Positions 58,144 to 64,000 of a stretch of 64,000 nt of DNA are shown piece by piece (the stretch's first letter is position 1; every line of letters starts with the position of its first letter). The notes beneath the pieces were generated by a model, which was given only the letters and a program-made list of their open reading frames with translations, was not told the origin of the DNA and searched no databases. The position numbers and the translations under genes are program-made. This stretch comes from Streptomyces piniterrae (GTDB taxonomy: Bacteria > Actinomycetota > Actinomycetes > Streptomycetales > Streptomycetaceae), in the NCBI RefSeq assembly GCF_005048155.1, contig NZ_SUMB01000003.1, positions 186,001 to 250,000 on the forward strand, written 5' to 3'.

Positions 58144-58884
58144 CTAGATCTTGTATTCGTAGCCGATGGTGAGCCGTTCCGGAAGGCACCATTCGCCATA
58201 GACCATGACGCCCTGATCGTCGCTCCACTCGTGCGTACCGGCGAGGATCGGGGCGCCGACGGCGATGCCGAGGTGTCCGGCCTCGCGCTGGTCGGCTGTC
58301 CGTCCGTGCATGGCGTCACGTCCGTTGGTGACGGTTCGTCCGGTGGCCTGCTCGATTTGCCGCAACAGATCGTTGCCGCGGCCGGGGTGTTCAGCGGTGG
58401 CCGGTCCGGGCTCGGCGCCGAGGAGGTCGGGCACCTGCTCGGCGAACGCTGCCGGGTACCAGTCGACCTCAAGGGCGAGGCGTTGCGCGCCGGTACCGAT
58501 GACGTACTCGCGACGAACGACCTGTTCGCGCGGGTCTTGATCGAAAAGTTCGGCAACGTAGAGCGGCGGGATGATGAGCGCGGCAGACACCACGCGCTTT
58601 GTCTCGCCGTCGCCGAGAACGGAGCCGGTGCGGCGGATGCGTTCGAGTCGGTCGGCGGGCGCCGCGGTGTTGACCACCTCGTCGGCGACCCATGAGCCGC
58701 GCTGCGTGGTGACGATCCATCCCTCGGTGCGGAGCCATGAGAGGCCGGCGCGCACAGTGGCGGTTGCGACGCCGTGTTCCTCGGCCATGTCACGGACGGT
58801 GGGCAGCTTGTCTCCTGGGCGCAGTTTCCCGTCCCGGATCTGTTGGCGGTAGTGCTCGGCGAGGCGGAGATTCGGGGTGCTCAT
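58144..58884 (-). CDS. GntR-family regulator with UTRA domain
   Basis: 246 residues. Winged helix at the N-terminus (LAEHYRQQIRDGKLRPGDKLPTVRDMAEEHGVATATVRAGLSWL, in parts) and a UTRA effector domain (VVRREYVIGTGAQRLALEVDWYP; GVMVYGEWCLPERLTIGYEY). Streptomyces integrative elements use such proteins (KorSA type) to silence transfer genes. GCTAGTTCA repeats lie in its own promoter region and a related GAGCTAGT lies before the membrane block at 35844. Confidence 0.88.
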   Translation of the reverse strand: MSTPNLRLAEHYRQQIRDGKLRPGDKLPTVRDMAEEHGVATATVRAGLSWLRTEGWIVTTQRGSWVADEVVNTAAPADRLERIRRTGSVLGDGETKRVVSAALIIPPLYVAELFDQDPREQVVRREYVIGTGAQRLALEVDWYPAAFAEQVPDLLGAEPGPATAEHPGRGNDLLRQIEQATGRTVTNGRDAMHGRTADQREAGHLGIAVGAPILAGTHEWSDDQGVMVYGEWCLPERLTIGYEYKI

Positions 58885-58914
58885 GCGCCGAGGGTCCCAC
58901 ACGGCCACTCTTTT

Positions 58915-58954
58915 GAGCTAGTTCACGTCGAGGGATTGTGTGTGTGCTAGTTCA
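58915..58954. promoter_or_regulatory. GCTAGTTCA direct repeats, candidate GntR operators
   Basis: GCTAGTTCA at 58917-58925 and 58946-58954, 29 bp apart, between the GntR gene and the divergent gene at 59005. The left copy extends to TTTTGAGCTAGTTCA. Confidence 0.55.
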
Positions 58955-59004
58955 GTCCCTACGCTCGGCCTACCTCAGTCACCACGAGTGGACAGGAAAT
59001 GACC

Positions 59005-59385
59005 ATGAGTGCCGTGGACGAACAGGCGGCCGCGCCGACGGCGCCAGCCGCTGAAGACCCGATAGACGTGGGCACCATTGAGGCCACAATCGCCGCGGCG
59101 CTCCGTAGCGGCACCAGCTCGATGCACGCCGGCGAGATTGTCGACTTGGAACGCATGCTCCGCGGACACATTGCCCTGCTACTGCCGTCCGCCCGCCAGG
59201 CGGCAGAGCGCCTGTGGCGCGGCGGCATCGACTGGCACCGGAGAACGGCACGCCTTGACGGTATCGAGCGGCAGACCAGGCAGGGGCTCGGTGACAGTAC
59301 GTTCTCGGGTCTCGTCCAGGTCCAACTGCTCGCCAGAGATTGCCTGTGGTTGCTGGACGAATACACGATGCGGGTTGCCCCGTGA
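59005..59385 (+). CDS. DUF6415-like small protein
   Basis: 126 residues from the ATG 6 nt after AGGA; an ATG at 58999 is too close to it. EIVDLERMLRGHIALLLPSARQAAERLWRGGIDWHRRTARLDGIERQTRQGLGDS and VQLLARDCLWLLDEY (in parts) recall DUF6415 proteins, which are common in Streptomyces next to Xre or GntR genes. The role is unknown. Expressed divergently from the GntR gene. Confidence 0.65.
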   Translation: MSAVDEQAAAPTAPAAEDPIDVGTIEATIAAALRSGTSSMHAGEIVDLERMLRGHIALLLPSARQAAERLWRGGIDWHRRTARLDGIERQTRQGLGDSTFSGLVQVQLLARDCLWLLDEYTMRVAP

Positions 59386-59442
59386 GCCACGAGCAGCGCC
59401 CGGATCCGGTCATGCTCGTTGTCGGCATCATCGGGGGCGACC

Positions 59443-59652
59443 GTGGCTGACTCGTGCGCCTGCGGTTCGAATCTCGACTTGCGCGAGGTGCAGATCGACT
59501 CTGCCAGCGGCCCGTGCATCCGGATCACCGTGTGCGGGATCTGCGCGCGCGGCACGGTTGGCCCTAGCGCGGTGCCTGAGGCGGTGGGCCGCATCCTGGC
59601 TCGCGGCGCTGGTGTCCGACTGCCGGGCGACCCGCCGATCCTGAGCCCCTAA
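59443..59652 (+). CDS. Small Cys-rich accessory protein
   Basis: 69 residues from a GTG. CACGSNLDL at the start and CGICARGTVG in the middle make two C-x-C/C-x2-C knuckles, a zinc ribbon. The C-terminal AVPEAVGRILARGAGVRLPGDPP is helical. Common in this form among Streptomyces accessory genes; function unknown. Confidence 0.6.
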   Translation: MADSCACGSNLDLREVQIDSASGPCIRITVCGICARGTVGPSAVPEAVGRILARGAGVRLPGDPPILSP

Positions 59653-59690
59653 GACTCCGTGGCGCTGCGACCCCCGAGGCGCCGCGGGAA

Positions 59691-59785
59691 GGCCAGCCGC
59701 CGCAACCTCACTATGGCGGCGGCTGGCCGTACGCAAACCCCGTCCCGGTCAGTCGTGATCTGGCCGGATCGCTGACCGGGACGGG
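59691..59785. terminator. Two tandem hairpins
   Basis: Stem 1: 13 bp (59691-59703 with 59716-59728). Stem 2: 14 bp (59739-59752 with 59772-59785). They fill most of the 176-bp gap between two accessory genes and isolate the next gene. Confidence 0.68.
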
Positions 59786-59828
59786 ACCGGGCCTCCAAAG
59801 CGAGGCATCACCACACAAGGAGAGCACC

Positions 59829-60296
59829 ATGAGCAAGTCTGCCAGCGAGTTACTGACCGACGAACAGTTCGAGGCTGTCAGGACCACCATCGCGGACAAC
59901 AACCCTGAGATGCATGGACTGGTCGCGGCCGCCGTGCTCAACGAGGCGCTCGCGTTCGTAGCCGCGTGCGCCCTGTTCCCCGAGGTTCGCCTGGTTCCGT
60001 CCCGGACCGTAGATGAGGGCTGGCACGCCCTCATTCTGCACACCGAGATCTATGCCGCGCTGTGCAGCCGGCTCGGTGCAGTTGTGCACCACCGGCCCGA
60101 GTCCCCCGACCCGTCCCGCCATGACGCGGCGCTGATCGCACGAACTACGTCCTTGATCGAGGAGGCCGGGTACTCCATCAACCCGAACATGTGGCGCCGG
60201 CCGGACGATGACCGCGTACGCGTGGCGGCGAACTGCCAGCACTCCGACGACCGCGGCCCGATCGTGCCCATCCCGAAGCCCAAGGGATTCGCGTAG
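59829..60296 (+). CDS. GRDP-like (glycine-rich-domain family) protein
   Basis: 155 residues. ALFPEVRLVPSRTVDEGWHALILHTEIYAALCSRLGAVVHHRPESP (in parts) matches the core of the family first named in plants (PF07173 type): an Asp-Glu-x-W-H motif and a later V-H-H. The conserved histidines could bind a metal. The rest, GYSINPNMWRR, is short. In a prophage right end it is a likely accessory (moron) gene, enclosed by its own terminators. Confidence 0.7.
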   Translation: MSKSASELLTDEQFEAVRTTIADNNPEMHGLVAAAVLNEALAFVAACALFPEVRLVPSRTVDEGWHALILHTEIYAALCSRLGAVVHHRPESPDPSRHDAALIARTTSLIEEAGYSINPNMWRRPDDDRVRVAANCQHSDDRGPIVPIPKPKGFA

Positions 60297-60326
60297 CCTG
60301 ATTCACCAGCGGACGAGAGGACTGTC

Positions 60327-60461
60327 ATGGAGTGGGTTCACCCGGAGTATGTCGATCTCGTAGCGTCCTTGCGGGTGGCTGAGATGGCGATTGGGAGTGA
60401 CGAGGGTCCGCCGCTTCGCGGCTTCATCGTGTCCGCCCCCGAGGATGCTGACAGCGAATAG
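60327..60461 (+). CDS. 44-residue small protein
   Basis: From the ATG behind GAGAGGA: MEWVHPEYVDLVASLRVAEM followed by an acidic end. Codon third positions are GC-rich and a strong terminator follows at 60491. No family. It is the last gene before attR. Confidence 0.5.
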   Translation: MEWVHPEYVDLVASLRVAEMAIGSDEGPPLRGFIVSAPEDADSE

Positions 60462-60490
60462 GTCCCGCCTCACGGCCCATCTCGTCAACG

Positions 60491-60526
60491 AGCCGCCCCG
60501 CTCCCGGATCCGGGAGCGGGGCGGCT
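60491..60526. terminator. 36-bp perfect palindrome, terminator
   Basis: AGCCGCCCCGCTCCCGGA at 60491-60508 is followed by its exact complement to 60526. It is the last signal in the prophage and could protect both the phage end and the tRNA from read-through. Confidence 0.75.
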
Positions 60527-60649
60527 GCGTTGCGACGGGCGGTCGTCCGCATGATCCATTGGAGATGTGGATTCTTAGTGGACTCTTGACCAAGCCAGCG
60601 GCCCCCGCTGGAACAGTTGATAGGGCCGCTGACCAGGCGTTTTACCGTT

Positions 60650-60692
60650 GTGGGCACAGACGGATTTGAACCGCCGACATCTGCTTTGTAAG
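60650..60692. repeat. attR: 43-bp core inside tRNA-Val
   Basis: Identical to 19182-19224. The tRNA half here comes from attP and restores the gene. Confidence 0.95.
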
Positions 60693-60722
60693 AGCAGCGC
60701 TCTACCGCTGAGCTATGCGCCC
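60651..60722 (-). tRNA. tRNA-Val(TAC)
   Basis: A 72-nt cloverleaf: acceptor GGGCGCA/TGTGCCC with one G-T type pair, D arm GCTC-AGCGGTA-GAGC, anticodon stem CTGCT/AGCAG with loop CTTACAA (anticodon TAC), T arm GGCGG-TTCAAAT-CCGTC, discriminator A and no encoded CCA. It is the integration target; its 3' 42 nt are phage-derived. A candidate promoter lies just upstream. Confidence 0.96.
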
Positions 60723-60735
60723 TGGCCGAGCCGAC

Positions 60736-60766
60736 AGACTACCTTGCCCGCAGGCCTGCACTGCAA
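60736..60766 (-). promoter_or_regulatory. Candidate tRNA-Val promoter
   Basis: On the minus strand TTGCAG (60766-60761) and TAGTCT (60741-60736) with 19 bp between, ending 14 bp from the tRNA 5' end. Confidence 0.35.
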
Positions 60767-60859
60767 ACCCGTGCGCGAATTGCGAACTTACCGGCCAGCA
60801 CGTTCGTTTCCGCGGGTGGGAGAATGACGGCCCTGGAGCGATCCGATCGGGAGAGGGAT

Positions 60860-62248
60860 GTGACGGCGACACACACGCAGCCGCATGAGCAGCGAGCACG
60901 CCGTCGACCCCGTGGGGGTCCGGTCCGGGATGTCGTGGCGCTCGTGCTGCTGCCGTTGCCGTTGTTGGCCGCGATGGCGCCGGCCGCGTTCGCGGGTGGC
61001 GGCACCCGCCGCTGGTTCGGGCGCGGGGAGAGCCAGCGGGCCGATGCGCAGGCTGCCAAGGATGCCGCGGCGGCGGCGTTCTACGAGCTGGACACCGCCC
61101 ACCGGGATCTGCGGATCTCCATAGAAACGATCACCGCGGTCGACGATTCGCCGTCGGCGCGCCGGGCCGCCCAGGACTACGAGGCCTTCGGCCGCCGGAT
61201 CGACGAGGTCAGCCAGGGCTATATCACCGCCGTCGACGCCCACGACCTGGACCGCGACGACCTCGATGCCGCGGCGGCGTCGCGGGCGCGCGGCGATCTG
61301 ACGCGGGCCAAGGAGGAGCTGGACCGCGTCAAGGGCGAGCTCGACAGGTTCGCGCAGGGCCTGGGGCCGCTGCTGCAGACCGCCGAGACGCAGCTGGCGC
61401 GGCTCGCCCCGGCGGTGGAACGGGCCCGCCAGACACTGCTGGCGGCGAGCAACGCGCTCGACGCCGTCCGTGCGCAGGGGCTGAAGGCGGATGACCTGGC
61501 GGCGCGGCTGGCGGCGCTCGCCCCGGAGCTGACCAAGCTCAATCAGGGCGCCGGGCAGCACGGCGTACAAGAAACGATCCGGCGCGCCGACGAGGTGCGG
61601 CGCAAGGCCGACGGCGTACGGAGCGAGGCCGAGCGGCTGCCGGAGAAGGCGGCGGAGATCGACAAGCGGCTGGTGTCGCTGCGCACCCGCGCGCAGGCGA
61701 TCACGACGCGGGCCGGGAAGGTCGATCCGGTCCTCAGCGAGCTGCGACGGCGGTACAGCGCGGCGTGCTGGCAGGACCTCCAGCGGGTACCGGAGCAGGC
61801 GGCGGACTCCGTCCGGCAGTCCGAGATCAAGCTGCGGGAGGCGCAGCAGGCACGGGACGAGCAGCGCTGGGCGGACGCCATGAGCCTGCTGGCGACCGTC
61901 CGCGCGCTGCTGAACACCACCGACGACGCGGTGTCGGCGGCCGGTGACCGGTTGCAGCGGCTGGACTCGGTGTCGTTCGACCGGCAGAAGGAGATCGACC
62001 GGACCCGCTTCGCGGTCCGGGACGCCCAGCGGCTGGCCATGGCGGGCCGCAGCACCCCGGATCCGCGGCATGCCGGACCGCTGGACGAAGCGGTGGCGCG
62101 GCTGGAACGCGCGGTCGCGGGCCTGGAGGGGCGGCATCCGGACTGGTGGCACTTCCTGACCGAGACCGAGGCGGTACGGCAGACGGCGGCCCGGGTGGTG
62201 CAGGAAATCCGGGAGGCCCGGGGCGGCGCGGGCGGTACCGGCAGCTGA
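60860..62248 (+). CDS. Membrane-anchored coiled-coil protein
   Basis: About 462 residues from the GTG at 60860 (ATG 60824 is in frame but too close to its GGGAG). A basic N-terminus (HEQRARRRPRGG) and one helix (VVALVLLPLPLLAAMAPAAF) anchor it. Most of the rest is alpha-helical coiled coil (GDLTRAKEELDRVKGELDRF; QETIRRADEVRRKADGVRSE; VDPVLSELRRRYSAACWQDL). The layout recalls septation-ring/EzrA-like proteins but no close relationship is claimed. Conserved in Streptomyces beside this tRNA is possible but cannot be tested here. Confidence 0.75.
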   Translation: MTATHTQPHEQRARRRPRGGPVRDVVALVLLPLPLLAAMAPAAFAGGGTRRWFGRGESQRADAQAAKDAAAAAFYELDTAHRDLRISIETITAVDDSPSARRAAQDYEAFGRRIDEVSQGYITAVDAHDLDRDDLDAAAASRARGDLTRAKEELDRVKGELDRFAQGLGPLLQTAETQLARLAPAVERARQTLLAASNALDAVRAQGLKADDLAARLAALAPELTKLNQGAGQHGVQETIRRADEVRRKADGVRSEAERLPEKAAEIDKRLVSLRTRAQAITTRAGKVDPVLSELRRRYSAACWQDLQRVPEQAADSVRQSEIKLREAQQARDEQRWADAMSLLATVRALLNTTDDAVSAAGDRLQRLDSVSFDRQKEIDRTRFAVRDAQRLAMAGRSTPDPRHAGPLDEAVARLERAVAGLEGRHPDWWHFLTETEAVRQTAARVVQEIREARGGAGGTGS

Positions 62249-62451
62249 GGCGGGGGCTCAGGAGACGGACTCAGGGGCGGGCTCAAGGGGCGGGCTCAAG
62301 GAGTGGGACCGCCGGGTCCGGGCGCGGGGGGTACAGGGGGACCGTTCGCCAGGGGGCACAGGGGGTCCGGGCGCGATGGCGTGAAGCGGCGGGTGGGCGG
62401 ATCCTGGAGGGAAGTACGGCCCGGGCACCTCTGCGTGAAGGAGGCCGGATT

Positions 62452-63150
62452 ATGGCTACTGAGGCTCCCGACCAGGTCCTGCACAGACCCACGAACCCGA
62501 TCCGCTGGATGAAGGTGCACCACATCCGGCTCAATGAGCATCTCCCCGTGGATCACCGGCTCAGCAAGGTCTACCGCATCGGCGCGGGACTGATGGGCCT
62601 GGTGCTGGTGGCGTTCGGCATCCTCGGCCTCACTCACAACATCGGTTTCTTCGACACCGGCGGCGACACCCTCGCGGGCCTGAACACCAATGGCGCCCTG
62701 AGCGTGCTCTCGATCGTCGTCGGAACTCTGCTCTTCGGCTGCATGGTGATCGGCGGGAATTTCGCCTCCACCGCCAATATCGTGTTCGGTGTGCTCTTCC
62801 TGCTGAGCGGATTCGTGAATCTGGCACTTCTGCAGACGGACGCCAATTTCCTCGCCTTCAAAATCCAGAATGTGCTGTTCAGCTTTGTGGTCGGGCTGAT
62901 GCTGCTGGTATTCGGAATGTACGGACGGGTCAGCGGCGGCCTACCGGAGAACAATCCGTACTGGCGCGCCCGGCACCCCTCGGAAGCGGAACAGTTCGAC
63001 CGCGGGCGGATGCACCCCGCACCGGGCATGACGGCCGCGCGGCAGGCGTCGCTCGCCAGGCAACAGCAGGAACGTCACAGGAAGCGCGGCGAACTCGCCG
63101 ACGGCAGGAGCGAGGACGCGGTCGCGCCCCCTCCGAGCGGAGGGTCATGA
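62452..63150 (+). CDS. DUF4383-domain membrane protein
   Basis: 232 residues from the ATG behind AAGGAGG. Four membrane helices, with DHRLSKVYRIGAGLMGLVLVAFGILGL, LSIVVGTLLFGCMVIGG, ANIVFGVLFLLSGFVNLALL and NVLFSFVVGLMLLVFGMYGR (in parts), match DUF4383. The C-terminal tail is charged and cytoplasmic. Function unknown; the family is confined to actinobacteria. The gap before it (62249-62451) holds short GGGCTCAAGG tandem copies and no gene. Confidence 0.85.
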   Translation: MATEAPDQVLHRPTNPIRWMKVHHIRLNEHLPVDHRLSKVYRIGAGLMGLVLVAFGILGLTHNIGFFDTGGDTLAGLNTNGALSVLSIVVGTLLFGCMVIGGNFASTANIVFGVLFLLSGFVNLALLQTDANFLAFKIQNVLFSFVVGLMLLVFGMYGRVSGGLPENNPYWRARHPSEAEQFDRGRMHPAPGMTAARQASLARQQQERHRKRGELADGRSEDAVAPPPSGGS

Positions 63151-63330
63151 GGTCATGAGGTCAGGGGCGTGCCGAGGTGCGAATTCCCGGTACGCCCTTA
63201 CTCATGAAGAAGCGCGTCAATGAAGGGGCGTGTTAATTGCCGATTAATGGCCGGGGCGGGGCCGGGCGAACGCGCAGATCTTTACCAGGGCGCACAGGGG
63301 GACGCCGCAACCTGACCAGGGAGCAGCACC

Positions 63331-64000
63331 ATGAGGCAGTTGGGGAACACCGCCTCGTACGCGGGACGCGGGATCCACAAAGTGGCGGTCGAAGCGCTCG
63401 CGAAGCGGATCTTCGACGGCACCTATGGAGAGGGCGACACCCTCGCGTTGCCGGACCTGATGGCGGAGCTGCAAGTCAGCCAGACCGTGCTGCGCGAGGC
63501 GATCAAGGTGCTGTCCACGAAGGGCCTGCTCGACGCCCGCCAGAAGCGCGGCACATTCGTCCGCCCCAGAGAGGAGTGGAACCTCCTGGACGCCGACGTG
63601 CTGCGCTGGAAGCTCGCGGCCGGCGCCTCCTCCGACTTCTTCGCCGACCTGCTCGAACTCCGCCGGTCGATTGAGCCGGCCGCGGCGGCGCTCGCCGCGG
63701 AGCGCCGTACCGACGACGATCTCGCGGCCCTCGACGCCGCGCTGCGCGCGATGGCCGCGACCGACCGCGATCCGGTGATGCTGGTGCGCGCCGACGCGGC
63801 CTTCCACACGGCGATGCTGGCCGCGTCGAACAACCGCTTCTACGCGCAGATGCACAGGGTGATCGTGCCGGTGCTCATCCAGCGCGATCGGGCGGTGCGC
63901 GCGAGCGGCGAATTCGAGCAGCCGCGTGCCGTGCACGCCAAGGTCGTCGAGGCCGTACGCGAGCGGGACCCCGACGGCGCCTATGTCTCGATGCTCGAAC
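63331..64000 (+). CDS. FCD-domain GntR regulator, 5' part
   Basis: At least 223 residues; open at the right edge. Winged helix IHKVAVEALAKRIFDGTYGEGDTLALPDLMAELQVSQTVLREAIKVLSTKGLL (in parts) and GTFVRP wing, then an FCD effector domain with DLLELRRSIEPAAAALAAER, HTAMLAASNN and HAKVVEAVRERD. The metal-binding pattern D...H...H of FCD proteins is visible. FadR-type regulators sense sugar acids or lactate. The stop is outside the window. Confidence 0.88.
   Translation, partial: MRQLGNTASYAGRGIHKVAVEALAKRIFDGTYGEGDTLALPDLMAELQVSQTVLREAIKVLSTKGLLDARQKRGTFVRPREEWNLLDADVLRWKLAAGASSDFFADLLELRRSIEPAAAALAAERRTDDDLAALDAALRAMAATDRDPVMLVRADAAFHTAMLAASNNRFYAQMHRVIVPVLIQRDRAVRASGEFEQPRAVHAKVVEAVRERDPDGAYVSMLE

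Larger units (their letters stand above)
19182..60692. mobile_element. Complete temperate siphophage prophage integrated in tRNA-Val
   Basis: Bounded by exact 43-bp repeats (19182-19224 and 60650-60692), giving an element of 41,468 bp. Integrase and repressor read left at the attL end; early, replication, packaging, head, tail and lysis genes read right; a GntR gene reads left near attR. Terminase, portal, HK97-type protease and capsid, gpG/gpGT, and a long tape measure mark an HK97-like siphovirus. No structural gene looks broken. Confidence 0.96.

Noticed and set aside
19182..60692. Integrative conjugative element instead of a phage
   Set aside because: Spd-like and GntR genes suggest one, but no TraB/FtsK translocase or plasmid-type initiator is seen, while a full set of capsid, tail and lysis genes is present.
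19182..60692. CRISPR array or known anti-phage defence operon
   Set aside because: No regularly spaced repeats with unique spacers and no recognisable defence gene set were found.
60788..62152. 454-residue minus-strand frame
   Set aside because: Antisense shadow of the coiled-coil protein gene.

Overview
The window is high-GC DNA with the codon use, short intergenic gaps and gene families of a Streptomyces chromosome (secreted HNH nuclease, PhoD-like phosphatase, two DoxX proteins, a maleylpyruvate isomerase-fold protein, DUF4383 and FCD-type GntR proteins). A complete 41.5 kb prophage is integrated in a tRNA-Val(TAC) gene. The host species cannot be named from this sequence alone.

Left chromosomal flank (1-19181): the 3' part of a peptidoglycan-binding-domain protein, a HAD phosphatase, a GDT1/TMEM165-type cation exporter, a lone FetB-like ABC permease, a secreted HNH nuclease, a PhoD-like phosphatase, a large FAD/NAD(P)-binding protein, a DoxX protein, a secreted Cu/Zn-SOD-like protein, a DedA protein, a GNAT acetyltransferase, a class I methyltransferase, a P-loop nucleoside kinase-like protein, an alpha/beta hydrolase, a VOC protein, a second DoxX protein, a mycothiol-dependent maleylpyruvate isomerase-like protein, a beta-lactamase-fold serine hydrolase and a small secreted protein. 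Several convergent pairs are separated by strong hairpin terminators. About 630 bp without a gene precedes the prophage.

Prophage (19182-60692): it is bounded by a 43-bp direct repeat matching the 3' part of tRNA-Val. From left to right it holds: attL with candidate integrase arm sites; a leftward lysogeny block (tyrosine integrase, small conserved protein, Xre repressor with a 12-bp-arm inverted-repeat operator); a tightly overlapped rightward early operon (Cro-like and excisionase-like proteins, small zinc and membrane proteins, a Cas4/RecB-type exonuclease, a phiC31 Gp3-like protein, a DEDDh exonuclease, a RuvC-like resolvase, a DnaB-N/RepA-type helicase and a WhiB-family regulator); a ribbon-helix-helix module with five copies of one 14-bp palindrome; a block of membrane proteins resembling the spread (Spd) proteins of actinomycete conjugative elements; the late operon of an HK97-type siphovirus (terminase, portal-MuF fusion, prohead protease, capsid, connectors, tail tube, gpG/gpGT frameshift pair, 1193-aa tape measure, tail tip); a lysis cassette (amidase-LysM endolysin, two holin-like proteins, a membrane-anchored collagen-like protein); and a right-end block with a leftward GntR/UTRA regulator and several small accessory genes. 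The rebuilt tRNA-Val gene forms the right boundary. All modules needed for lysogeny, replication, packaging, assembly and lysis are present and I see no broken structural gene, so the prophage looks potentially functional.

Right chromosomal flank (60693-64000): a membrane-anchored coiled-coil protein, a DUF4383 membrane protein and the 5' part of an FCD-domain GntR regulator that runs off the window.

The parts that most deserve attention are the palindrome-controlled ribbon-helix-helix module (32.8-34.5 kb), the Gp3-like protein sitting beside an exonuclease in a phage with a tyrosine integrase, the WhiB protein with extra Cys/His modules, the repeat-rich linker in the helicase gene (a possible origin), a repeated element upstream of both structural operons, and the conjugation-like membrane block inside a siphophage.
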